Positions 34,758 through 43,127 of a DNA stretch of 64,000 nt are shown here, piece after piece. Each line of letters starts with the position of its first letter. Positions within the stretch are counted from its first letter, which is position 1. The DNA is taken from assembly GCA_035276605.1 (NCBI GenBank), contig DATELN010000186.1:29162-93161 (forward strand). Reading direction: 5' to 3'. The notes beneath the pieces were generated by a model that saw only the letters and a list, made by a program, of their open reading frames with translations, made no database searches and was not told where the DNA came from. This DNA is from GCA-003244245 sp035276605 (lineage in GTDB: Bacteria; Actinomycetota; Actinomycetes; Mycobacteriales; Pseudonocardiaceae). The translations under genes were made by a program, and so were the position numbers.

Positions 34758-35870
34758 TCAACCGGAGTTCGCCTCCCCGAAATACCTGGCGTAGAGCTCG
34801 TCGTAGGTGCCGTCCTCCTTGATGTCGAGCAGCGTCTCGTTGATTTTCTTACGCAGCACCGAACCGGTCGGCAGCGCAATACCGTAGTCCTCACGCGCAA
34901 AGATGCCGCCGACCACGGTTTCGTTGGTGCTGCGGGTGAGCTTGATGTGGTTTTGCAGGACTGGAGCATCGAACACGACGGCCTCGACCGTGCCGGAATC
35001 TAGCTGCCGGTAGGCGTCGTTGATGGTGGGGACGCTGGTGAAGGTGATGGTGTGGGCTGTCAGGTATCCCGCCGCTGAGCTGCCGGTGACGGTGACGACC
35101 TTGGCCCCGCTCAGGTCCTGCACCCCGGTGATCGTGTTTTCGATATTGCGCACGGTCAGCTGGCTGGCCAGAGCTGCGGTGAACAGCGAGACGAAGCTGA
35201 CGCCCGCGATGGTCCACATCACTGCGGCGGCTCGGCCCAGCGGCCGTTTAGGTTCAGCGACGCCGTAGTCGCCGACCAGCCCGAGCCCGGCGGCCTGATA
35301 TATCCCCAGCCCGACGCCGGCGAGGTAGCCCCGCTGGGTACGGCGCCGGGTGGCCAGCCAGACCAGGTGTCCTGCGATGATCAAGGCGGCCAGCAGCGCC
35401 AGCAGGTAGCGCCCCACCCCAGCGGTGACGAAGCTGGCCAGCTCGCTAGTCCAGTTCGAGGAACTACCACGACGTGTGGTCATCACCTCCAGCCCGGCGC
35501 TGAACATCGGATAGCTGAAGTCGAGCACCCGCTCGCGTTCCTTGGTGATCGTGATCCCGGCGATGCCGACGTCCACCGTCGAGGTTCGGACATCCGTCAG
35601 CAGCGGGGGCAGGGTGTCATGCCAGACGTAGCGGGTCTGCCAGGAGTTCCGCCGCGCAATCTCGTTCCACAAGTCAATGCTGAAGCCGTGATACTGATCG
35701 CTGTCGCGCGTCACAAACGGGTCGAGCGGCTTGATCCCCACCTTGATGGTGCTGCCTGGTGTGCCGTCGGTGTCCCGCCTCGTCGAATCCGCGGACGCCG
35801 CTGCCGCTCCGGCCACGGTGAGTAGTAGCGCTACCCCAACAATTGTCGCCCACCTGCGCATTCGGATCAT
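34758..35870 (-). CDS. GluR0-like ligand-gated ion channel (periplasmic binding domain split by a pore)
   Basis: A 370-residue protein with a signal/first hydrophobic segment, a solute-binding family 3 lobe (TIKVGIKPLDPFV, GFSIDLWNEIARR, DVGIAGITITKERE), a membrane segment, a pore-like stretch (GLGLVGDYGVAEPKRPLGR) and a second segment, then the second binding lobe (TITGVQDLSGAKVVTVTGSSA). This is the topology of prokaryotic ionotropic glutamate receptors. The potassium filter TVGYG is not intact, so ion selectivity is open. ATG 35870 or 35861 are possible starts. Confidence 0.82.
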   Translation of the reverse strand: MIRMRRWATIVGVALLLTVAGAAAASADSTRRDTDGTPGSTIKVGIKPLDPFVTRDSDQYHGFSIDLWNEIARRNSWQTRYVWHDTLPPLLTDVRTSTVDVGIAGITITKERERVLDFSYPMFSAGLEVMTTRRGSSSNWTSELASFVTAGVGRYLLALLAALIIAGHLVWLATRRRTQRGYLAGVGLGIYQAAGLGLVGDYGVAEPKRPLGRAAAVMWTIAGVSFVSLFTAALASQLTVRNIENTITGVQDLSGAKVVTVTGSSAAGYLTAHTITFTSVPTINDAYRQLDSGTVEAVVFDAPVLQNHIKLTRSTNETVVGGIFAREDYGIALPTGSVLRKKINETLLDIKEDGTYDELYARYFGEANSG

Positions 35871-35933
35871 CACGAAGTGACAATATGCTCCCGGGCAACG
35901 GTTACGCCGCTTGATAGGCACTCATGTAGGTGG

Positions 35934-36773
35934 TCATACCGCGACTCTCACGGCTGTCGAGAGGATCTCTTCCAGTGCTGTCTGGTTGGGCACAGGCGGG
36001 ACAGGCATGTCTGGTAGATCACAAAGCAGAGCAAAGGCATCCGTCACGCTGGTGGCTGTGATGAGAGGGCTGTGGGCAGTTGCGATCGTTGTCATGCCCA
36101 TCGCTCGAACCCGATTGACCTCAGCGACGAATCGGACCCGGTCGACCAGACCGACCCACGGCGAGACTGCGTGATGGATGAACATGGCCATCCCTTCGGC
36201 CCAGAAGCCGGGGTCGAGGTCCGCCACCGTGGGAACCGGCTGACCGGGACAGGGTGCGGCGAAAGCGTCGACGCCCCAATAGACGCCGCTGCGCTCGTCG
36301 AGGAAACCCCGGGTAGCCGGCGAATCGTAGACAGGCGGCCGCACTGCGATGATGCGCCGGTCTCCCACATCGATGGTCTCACCGTCGTTGAGCCAGCGGC
36401 ACCGAGGCAGAGGGAAGCCGAAGGTGTTGCTGAATCGCTCCACCAACGTCCAGCTGCACACCAGGGTGGCATTCGGGCACGCTTGCATTACTGGCGTGAG
36501 GTTTCCCGTGTGGTCGCTGTCGTCGTGCGACAGGAACACCCATCGGACGTCGGCTGGATCGACGATCCCGAACACGTCCTCCAGCCACTGGTTCCGGTTG
36601 TTAATCGAGCCCGTATCGATGATCACAGGCTGCGAACCGGCGATCACCATTGAGTTGAAATACACACTCAGCGGCGCCCCGAGGGCGTGCTGAATTTGAT
36701 GGACAACCCAGGTGTCGGTGTCCACACGCGTGGGCGGCACGTGCATGGATGGCACTTCAGGAGCAAAGCTCAT
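35934..36773 (-). CDS. Metallo-beta-lactamase-fold hydrolase
   Basis: A 279-residue protein with the MBL core; the metal motif is HDDSDH (83-88) instead of the usual HxHxDH, the variant known from oxygen-sensing di-iron (ODP/flavodiiron-like) proteins. The IIDTGSINNRNQWLEDVFG and later TIATAHSPLI segments fit the same branch. AGGAGGGATCC lies directly before the ATG. An iron-dependent redox or sensing role is more likely than beta-lactamase activity. Confidence 0.83.
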   Translation of the reverse strand: MSFAPEVPSMHVPPTRVDTDTWVVHQIQHALGAPLSVYFNSMVIAGSQPVIIDTGSINNRNQWLEDVFGIVDPADVRWVFLSHDDSDHTGNLTPVMQACPNATLVCSWTLVERFSNTFGFPLPRCRWLNDGETIDVGDRRIIAVRPPVYDSPATRGFLDERSGVYWGVDAFAAPCPGQPVPTVADLDPGFWAEGMAMFIHHAVSPWVGLVDRVRFVAEVNRVRAMGMTTIATAHSPLITATSVTDAFALLCDLPDMPVPPVPNQTALEEILSTAVRVAV

Positions 36774-36930
36774 GGATCCCTCCTGACGGGAGTGTCACGT
36801 CCGCCCCGACTACCTCGATGTCGGGTGATATGAGACGTTCAGGTTCGGCCACCTGCATACGAACAGGAGAGCGCTCACCAGCGAGCTGATACGCCCAATC
36901 CCTCTCCCTTGTGACCGTCGCAGGTTCAGC

Positions 36931-37131
36931 TCAGCGGGCGAGGAAATGAAACCCGACCCAGAGCCACGTCCCCCACACCAGCCACCAGCCGATGCGCGAC
37001 ACCAGCGCCGCCTCCACCACCCGGGCCATTGGCTGAAACGGTTCCCGCCCAGCCCGGGCAGCCATCTCAACGGCGATCATCGCACCGAGCAGGCTGACAA
37101 AGCCGACAAGAATCACCAGGTACGGAGTCAT
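36931..37131 (-). CDS. Small two-helix membrane protein (DUF6186-like)
   Basis: A 66-residue protein (MTPYLVILVGFVSLLGAMIA) with a hydrophobic helix at each end and a basic loop between. Its start overlaps the stop of the upstream membrane protein by four bases, supporting coupled translation. Similar small proteins are common in mycobacteria; function unknown. Confidence 0.65.
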   Translation of the reverse strand: MTPYLVILVGFVSLLGAMIAVEMAARAGREPFQPMARVVEAALVSRIGWWLVWGTWLWVGFHFLAR

Positions 37132-37517
37132 CGAGTCACCAGCCACCGGCCCACGGCCAACCATGCGAACCAGCCCACAAGCCGACCTGGGTATGTCTCC
37201 AGCACCGGATCAACCATCAAACTAAAGGTAGGGTGCGCGCTGTCGTTTCCCCAGACAGCGGCGGTCAACTCCCAGCCGCCGAATAGTAGGGCCAGCACCA
37301 CCCAAGGAAGCACGGAACGCCACGAGCAGGCTGTTCGCCTCGGTGGCCCGTGCCGCCATGCTGCCAACGCAAGCAGCGCAACTCCCGGCAAGACAACCAT
37401 GACTGCGGCGGGCGCAGTCAATGGGCGGCACAGCGCAGCCGGCACCGCGTACAACAGGCTCAGCGCCTCACACCGGCCCAGCCGCGCGCTCTCAGCCACC
37501 ACGTGGTCGGCGTTCAT
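37128..37517 (-). CDS. Membrane protein, function unknown
   Basis: A protein of 129 residues with about three hydrophobic segments (PAAVMVVLPGVALLALAAW, VLPWVVLALLFGGWELTAAVW, LVGWFAWLAVG). The start at 37517 is uncertain because the frame is open further upstream. It forms a translationally coupled pair with the small membrane protein that follows. Confidence 0.62.
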   Translation of the reverse strand: MNADHVVAESARLGRCEALSLLYAVPAALCRPLTAPAAVMVVLPGVALLALAAWRHGPPRRTACSWRSVLPWVVLALLFGGWELTAAVWGNDSAHPTFSLMVDPVLETYPGRLVGWFAWLAVGRWLVTR

Positions 37518-37624
37518 CTCGACTCTCGACGCCGCAGGTTTGGACAGCACGACTACGTACCATCCCGCAGGTGAGACCTCAATGGTCTCCCCACGGATGC
37601 TGCGGCAGCTTGCTCGCCAGGAGC

Positions 37625-38593
37625 TCAGCGAACCTGGAGGATGATCTTTCCTATGGCGCGGCGCTCGTCGAGCTCGCGCAGTGCTGCACCGGCCCGCTCC
37701 AGCGGGTAGGAGCAGCCCAGCACCGGATCCAGGCTTCCTGCCTCCAGATGAGGCAGCAGCTGCGCCCACTGCTGCTGCAGGTATTCCGGCCGCCGCAGCC
37801 AGAACTCTGCCGAGCCAACACCGACCACCTCGATGTTGTTCAGCAGCAGCCGGTTGACCTTCACCATGGGGATCTCACCGCCGGTGAAGCCGACGACCAG
37901 CAGGCGGCCTTCCGGTGCCAGACTGCGCAGCGAGTCGGTGCAGCGGTCTGCTCCTACTGGGTCGACGACGACATCGACGCCGCGACCGGCGGTCAGCTCG
38001 GCGACAGCGTCGCGGAATCCCTCAGCGAAGATGACCTCATCGGCGCCGGCCTTACTGGCTACTTCCGCTTTGGTCTGGGTGGAGACCACTGCAATGACGC
38101 GGGCGCCCAAAACATGCGCCAGCTGCACCGCCGCGGTGCCGATGCCCCCAGCAGCCCCATGCACCAGCACGATCTCACCAGGTTGTAGCCGTCCGCGGCG
38201 GGTCAGGGCGAAGTGCACGGTGAGGTAGTTCAGCGGCAGCGCGGCGCCAGCCAGAAACGAGATGCGCTGCGGTAACAGGAACACAGCATGCGCCTCTGCG
38301 CAGACTAGTTCAGCGAAACCGCCAAAACCGGAAAAAGCCGCCACCCGGTCACCGGAGCGCAGTTCACTTTGCTCCGGGGCACTGCGGATGGTGCCGGCCA
38401 CTTCAAAACCAGGGATGAAGGGCAGCTCGGGCTTTATCTGGTACTGGCCTCGACACAGCAGTAAGTCAGGGAAGCTGACCCCGGCAGCGTACACATCGAT
38501 GAGCACCTCGCCCGGCCTTGGCCGGGGATCCTCAACCTCGGCTACCTGAGCAGCATCCGGTCCGTCCAAGTACGCGACCGATACGGCGCGCAT
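37625..38593 (-). CDS. Zinc-free NADPH:quinone oxidoreductase (MDR family)
   Basis: A 322-residue medium-chain reductase. The GroES-like N-terminus (GPDAAQVAEVEDPRPRPGEVL, GVSFPDLLLCRGQYQ) leads to a Rossmann domain with VHGAAGGIGTAAVQLA. The catalytic zinc ligands of alcohol dehydrogenases are missing, as in quinone reductases. Likely role: two-electron reduction of quinones or enones in the cytosol. Confidence 0.87.
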   Translation of the reverse strand: MRAVSVAYLDGPDAAQVAEVEDPRPRPGEVLIDVYAAGVSFPDLLLCRGQYQIKPELPFIPGFEVAGTIRSAPEQSELRSGDRVAAFSGFGGFAELVCAEAHAVFLLPQRISFLAGAALPLNYLTVHFALTRRGRLQPGEIVLVHGAAGGIGTAAVQLAHVLGARVIAVVSTQTKAEVASKAGADEVIFAEGFRDAVAELTAGRGVDVVVDPVGADRCTDSLRSLAPEGRLLVVGFTGGEIPMVKVNRLLLNNIEVVGVGSAEFWLRRPEYLQQQWAQLLPHLEAGSLDPVLGCSYPLERAGAALRELDERRAIGKIILQVR

Positions 38594-38655
38594 GCGTCTG
38601 TCCTTCCTGACGTCGCCGTGTCGTGCTCACCCATCGAACCAATGCGCAACCCTAG

Positions 38656-38718
38656 CTTGTGGTGATCGCCTATCGAGACCTCGACGGCGAGTGGCACGGC
38701 ATGACTGCGACGTCTTGA
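38656..38718 (+). pseudogene. Remnant of the toxin-like gene seen intact at 63544
   Basis: Twenty codons ending in TGA encode VVIAYRDLDGEWHGMTATS, which matches VVIAYRDLDDGLHGMNAWP near the C-terminus of the protein at 63544-63879; the DNA is also nearly identical over about 30 bases. Only this fragment is left. Confidence 0.7.
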
Positions 38719-38765
38719 CGCCCTGTCAAGTCTGCCGTTAGACCCAGTCCGCCGCCAAGCTCGAT

Positions 38766-39118
38766 CTACGGTCGAACCTCATAGACGAGGTTGAACGGTG
38801 TCTGCGCGGCGCGGCGGAAACGGGTGAAGCCCGCGTCGATCGTCACCTGGCGGATGGCGGCCTCCCCCGGCCTGCGCGCCCAGCACGTAGCCACCCGGCT
38901 GGGACAGCCCATTGGGCACGCAGAGAAATATCGACGCGCTGTAGTACAGCCGGCCCACCGGGTTGAAGTTGTCCTCGACTCTGTCGGCGGCGAACGGCTC
39001 AACTAGCAGCCAGGCGCCGTCCGGAGCCAGCGCCGCCCGGACGTGGCGCGCCGCCCCGACCGGTCTCCCATGTCGTGCAGGCAGTCGAAGGTCATCACCA
39101 GGTCGTAGTCCGTGCTCG
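38766..39118 (-). pseudogene. Remnant of an SAM-dependent methyltransferase
   Basis: The minus strand encodes, in shifted frames, FDCLHDMGD near 39060 and AAIRQVTIDAGFTRFRR plus QTPFNLVYEVRP at the end. These match CYDCLHDMGD, HAIRDIVIEAGWSRWRR and ETPVNLVYEARP of the intact methyltransferase at 50794-51867. About 170 residues are represented, with deletions; the catalytic SAM-binding part is gone. Confidence 0.75.
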
Positions 39119-40035
39119 AGAAGCTCTGCGCCGAGCCAGCTGACCTGCGCATGGTCGCCGGCATCGTCAGGCGCCTCGATGGCATGCCGCTAGCTATTGA
39201 GCTGGCCGCCGGACGGCTGTCCACGTTCTCGATGGTGGACCTGCACGACCGGCTCGATCGCTCGCTGGATCTGCTCGGCGGTGGACCTCCCAGCGGCGAT
39301 GCCCGCCACCGGACGCTGCGCAGCACCATCGAGTGGTCCTACCAGTTGCTGACCGCCGATGAGCGCCGGTTGTTCGCGCATCTGTCAGTTTTTGTTGACG
39401 GCGTCGACCTGGCCACCGCCGAGCGTGTCGCCGCCGACCTGGGGCTGCCGGGGGATCCGGGTAGCGCGCTGGCCCGCCTGGTCGACGCCTCGATGATCGA
39501 GGCGACGTTCGATGGCCGTACCCGGTACCGGATGCTGGAGACGCTGCGGATGTACGGGCTCGACCGGCTGGCCGCAGCTGGCGAGACCGATGCCGCCACA
39601 GGGCGGATGCTGGCATGGGCGGTCGAGCTGACGACCTGGGCCGACACCGCCATGACCGACCTCGCCCGCTCTTCGGGCGCAACCTTCATCGTCGGTGTCG
39701 CTACCCTGGGGCTGCTGGCGGTCCGGGCCAAGACTGGCCGCATTTACGACGCGCTGTGCGGGTACCGCGACGTTATCGACTACTTCGCCCGCACCGGCAA
39801 CTGGACCCATCAATGGGCCACCCTGCGCAACCTCGCCGGCCTGCTATACCACCTCGGTGATCATGATCCGGCTATGCAGCTGCACGCCGCGGCCGACCAG
39901 GCTCCCGAAGCCCCCGCCGTCAATCCGCTGACCTCGGACACCAAGGCAGCGCCTGGCGTCACGCCAGCCGCCAACCGGGCACGCGCACTGGAGGTGGCAC
40001 GGCAGGCGATCGAACGGCATCTGGCCGGGTCATGA
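39112..40035 (+). pseudogene. Truncated LuxR/AfsR-type regulator ATPase fragment
   Basis: A frame of 307 codons that starts abruptly inside the conserved region after the ATPase core (VRRLDGMPLAIELAAGRLSTF, HRTLRSTIEWSYQLL) and continues through a winged-helix-like part (YRMLETLRMYGLDRLAAAGE) to a short C-terminus. The whole N-terminal Walker A/B part and most of the helical repeats are absent. It is fused back to back with the methyltransferase remnant, a sign of recombination. Confidence 0.75.
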
Positions 40036-40218
40036 CGGCGCTGGGGACAGCAGGCTGAAGGGGCTAGTGCGAGCTACGGACGAGCCTCGGCGTTGAGTTG
40101 GACAACCTGGTCATTGGCGCCAGCGCCCGGAGATGACGTTCGGTCACATAGCAGGGCGCTAGGCGGTGGGTCAGAATCATGGGCACAACGCGGTCAGCAG
40201 CCCTGGGAGGCCGTTGCC

Positions 40219-41808
40219 ATGAGCGTCGTCGCCTACACGCCCCTGACCCCTCTGGCCTTCTTACGTCGATCGGCGGAGGTCTATCCGCACAAGGATGCTG
40301 TGGTGTACGCCGGGCGGCGGATGAGCTATGCGGACTTCGCCGCGCAGACCACCCGGGTCGCTCGGGCCCTGCGGACCTCGGATGTGCAGCCCGGTGATCG
40401 GGTGGCCTATCTGCTACCCAATTTGCCGGAGATGTTGGTGGCACACTTCGCGGTGCCGCTGGCCGGCGCGGTCTTGGTAGCGATCAACACTCGGCTGTCC
40501 AGCGAGGAGGTCCGCTACATCCTCGACCACTCCGGGTCCAAGTTGCTCGTCGTCGACGCCGCGCTGTACCCCACGGTGGCGCCGCTGGTCGGTGAGCTGA
40601 AGACCGTCGCCGAGATCGTGACCGTGAGCGATCCGGCCGGGCCGAAGACTACCGAGAGCAGCCAGCTGTCCTACGTGGACTTCCTTGATCGCGGGTCGGA
40701 CGAACCGCTGCCCTGGGCGGTGGAGGATGAGAACAGCACAATCTCGATCAATTACACTTCGGGGACCACCGGCCAGCCCAAGGGCGTGATGTATACCCAC
40801 CGGGGCGCCTACCTCAATGCCCTCGGCGAAGTGATCCATTCCGCGCATACCCCGGCCAGCGTTTACCTGTGGACGTTGCCGATGTTTCACTGCAACGGCT
40901 GGTGTACCCCATGGGCGGTGACCGCGATCGGCGGCACTCATGTGTGCCTGCGCGACGTCCGCGGTGATGCTATCTGGAAGCTGATCAAGCAGGAGCGGGT
41001 CACCCACCTCAACGGAGCGCCCACCGTGGTCACGACGGTCATGAACGCCGAACAGGCCGAACGCTTGGACTACCAGCTCGTGGTCACCACCGCCGGCGCT
41101 CCGCCGAGTCCCAGGACGATCCTGCAGATGGAAAAGATGGGGTTCCGGATCGTGCACGTCTATGGCCTCACCGAGACCTACGGCCCGTACTCGGTGTGCC
41201 AGTGGCAGCCGACCTGGAGCGAGTTCGACGCCGAGGAGCGGGCGAAGCTGCAGGCCCGCCAGGGCGTAGGCATGGTGCAGGCCGACTGGCTGCGGGTGGT
41301 CGACGAGCAGATGGCCGACGTGCCGGCCGACGGCGAGACGATGGGCGAGATCGTCATGCGCGGCAACAACGTCATGGCCGGGTACTTCGAGGATCCGGAG
41401 GGCACCGAGAAAGCGTTCGCGGGCGGTTGGTTCCACTCCGGCGACCTGGGAGTGATGCACCCTGATGGTTACATCGAAGTGCGGGACCGGGCAAAAGATG
41501 TCGTCGTCTCCGGGGGAGAAAACATTTCCACTATCGAAGTAGAGCAGGCGCTGTCGTCACACCCAGCCGTGCTCGAGGCGGCAGTGATCGGCGTCCCGGA
41601 CGAGAAGTGGGGCGAGGTACCCAAAGCGTTCGTAGTGCTGCGTCAAGGCGAACAGGCCGAGCAGGACGAGCTCATCAAGCACGTCAAAACGAAGATCGCT
41701 CGGTACAAGGCACCCAAGGTCGTCGAGGTCATCAACGAGTTACCCAAGACATCCACCGGCAAGGTGCAGAAATTCGAGCTCCGCAAGAGGGAAGGAACCA
41801 GCCATTGA
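40219..41808 (+). CDS. Acyl-CoA synthetase (FadD-type)
   Basis: A 529-residue AMP-forming ligase. The AMP-binding signature YTSGTTGQPKG begins at residue 179; VYGLTETYGPYSVCQW and the hinge GYIEVRDRAKDVVVSGGENIS follow, and the catalytic Lys is in TSTGKVQKFELR. It would activate a medium- or long-chain carboxylate to its CoA ester. ATG 40219 is preceded by GGGAGG. The acyl-CoA dehydrogenase gene starts 13 bases after its stop, so both act in one catabolic operon. Confidence 0.92.
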   Translation: MSVVAYTPLTPLAFLRRSAEVYPHKDAVVYAGRRMSYADFAAQTTRVARALRTSDVQPGDRVAYLLPNLPEMLVAHFAVPLAGAVLVAINTRLSSEEVRYILDHSGSKLLVVDAALYPTVAPLVGELKTVAEIVTVSDPAGPKTTESSQLSYVDFLDRGSDEPLPWAVEDENSTISINYTSGTTGQPKGVMYTHRGAYLNALGEVIHSAHTPASVYLWTLPMFHCNGWCTPWAVTAIGGTHVCLRDVRGDAIWKLIKQERVTHLNGAPTVVTTVMNAEQAERLDYQLVVTTAGAPPSPRTILQMEKMGFRIVHVYGLTETYGPYSVCQWQPTWSEFDAEERAKLQARQGVGMVQADWLRVVDEQMADVPADGETMGEIVMRGNNVMAGYFEDPEGTEKAFAGGWFHSGDLGVMHPDGYIEVRDRAKDVVVSGGENISTIEVEQALSSHPAVLEAAVIGVPDEKWGEVPKAFVVLRQGEQAEQDELIKHVKTKIARYKAPKVVEVINELPKTSTGKVQKFELRKREGTSH

Positions 41809-41821
41809 CGCAAGGACAGCA

Positions 41822-43093
41822 ATGTCGACCAGTCGCTTGGTTGGCGATACAGGACATCGGACTGTAGCGACGGATGAGGTGGCCACACTGAGCCGAAACA
41901 CCGATGAGCTAGCGCGATCCCAAGGCACGGACTTCTTCGCCATGGACGACCTGCTCACCACCGAGGAGTTGGCGATCCGAGATCGGGTGCGTGCCTTCTC
42001 CGACGAGCAGCTGATCCCGGTGGCCAACGACTATTGGGAGCGCGGCGAGTTTCCACGCAAGCTGGTACCGCGCTATGCCGAACTCGCGGTGGCAGGCGGG
42101 ACTATCCGGGATTACGGCTGCCCGGGAATGAGCCCGGTGGCAGACGGCTTGGTCGCGCTGGAGCTGGCTCGCGGCGACGGCAGCTTCAGCACGTTCAACG
42201 GAGTGCACAGCGGGCTGGCCATGTCGTCGATCGACATGCTCGGCTCTGAGGAGCAGAAGCAGCGTTGGCTGCCCGCCATGGCACGCTGCGAGAAGTTGGG
42301 TGCATTCGCATTGACCGAGCCCGATCACGGCTCCGACGTGGTCCGGTTGGAAACGCGCGCTCGCCGCGACGGTGACTGCTGGGTGCTCAACGGGGCCAAG
42401 CGCTGGATCGGTAATGGCACCGTCGCGGACCTGGTGCTGGTATGGGCGCGGGACGAGGACGGCCACGGCGACGTCGGCGGCTTCGTCATCGATCGCACTG
42501 AAAACGACCCGACCGGTTACCGCGCTGCGGTCATCACCGGCAAGACCAGCAACCGGGCGCTGTGGCAGGCCGACATCCGGCTCGAAAATGTCCGGGTACC
42601 GGCCGACAACCGACTGGCCAACTCGCGGACCTTCGCCGACACCAGCCGGTGCCTGACGAAGAGTCGGCAGACTGTTGCCTGGGAGGCGCTCGGCCACGCG
42701 ATCGGCGCCTACGAATGCGCATTGGCTTACGCCAAACAGCGCAAACAATTCGGGCGGCGCATTGCTGGGTTCCAGCTGATCCAAGACAAGCTCTCACATA
42801 TGGTGGCCGACATCACCGGCATGCAGCTGATCTGCCTCCGCATGGCTCAGCTCCAAGCCGAAGGCCGCGTCGGGCTTGAGCACGCCTCGCTGGCCAAGCT
42901 CAACACAGCAACCGGCGCGCGGCGAGTGTGCGCCATGGCGCGCGACATCCTCGGCGGAAACGGCATCCTGCTCGACCACCACGTCGCTCGTCACCACGCC
43001 GATATGGAAGCCGTGTACACGTACGAAGGCACCGACACCGTCCAATCACTGATTGTGGGCAGAGCAGTCACCGGAATCTCTGCCTTCGTCTAA
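41822..43093 (+). CDS. Acyl-CoA dehydrogenase (glutaryl-CoA dehydrogenase-like)
   Basis: A 423-residue FAD enzyme. Recognisable are FALTEPDHGSDVVRLETRA (FAD/substrate loop), GAKRWIGNGTVADLVLVW, RKQFGRRIAGFQLIQDKL, and the catalytic Glu402 in YEGTDTVQSLIVGRAVTG, the placement seen in glutaryl-CoA dehydrogenases. It oxidises an acyl-CoA at C2-C3; decarboxylating ability cannot be judged. It has a longer N-terminus (about 40 residues) than typical members. Confidence 0.9.
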   Translation: MSTSRLVGDTGHRTVATDEVATLSRNTDELARSQGTDFFAMDDLLTTEELAIRDRVRAFSDEQLIPVANDYWERGEFPRKLVPRYAELAVAGGTIRDYGCPGMSPVADGLVALELARGDGSFSTFNGVHSGLAMSSIDMLGSEEQKQRWLPAMARCEKLGAFALTEPDHGSDVVRLETRARRDGDCWVLNGAKRWIGNGTVADLVLVWARDEDGHGDVGGFVIDRTENDPTGYRAAVITGKTSNRALWQADIRLENVRVPADNRLANSRTFADTSRCLTKSRQTVAWEALGHAIGAYECALAYAKQRKQFGRRIAGFQLIQDKLSHMVADITGMQLICLRMAQLQAEGRVGLEHASLAKLNTATGARRVCAMARDILGGNGILLDHHVARHHADMEAVYTYEGTDTVQSLIVGRAVTGISAFV

Positions 43094-43127
43094 CCCGCTG
43101 TTACGCAAACGGTGGAACATTAGCCTG

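Noticed and set aside
40414..41460. Minus-strand open frame of 348 codons
   Set aside because: It lies wholly inside the FadD gene on the other strand and has no domain signal.
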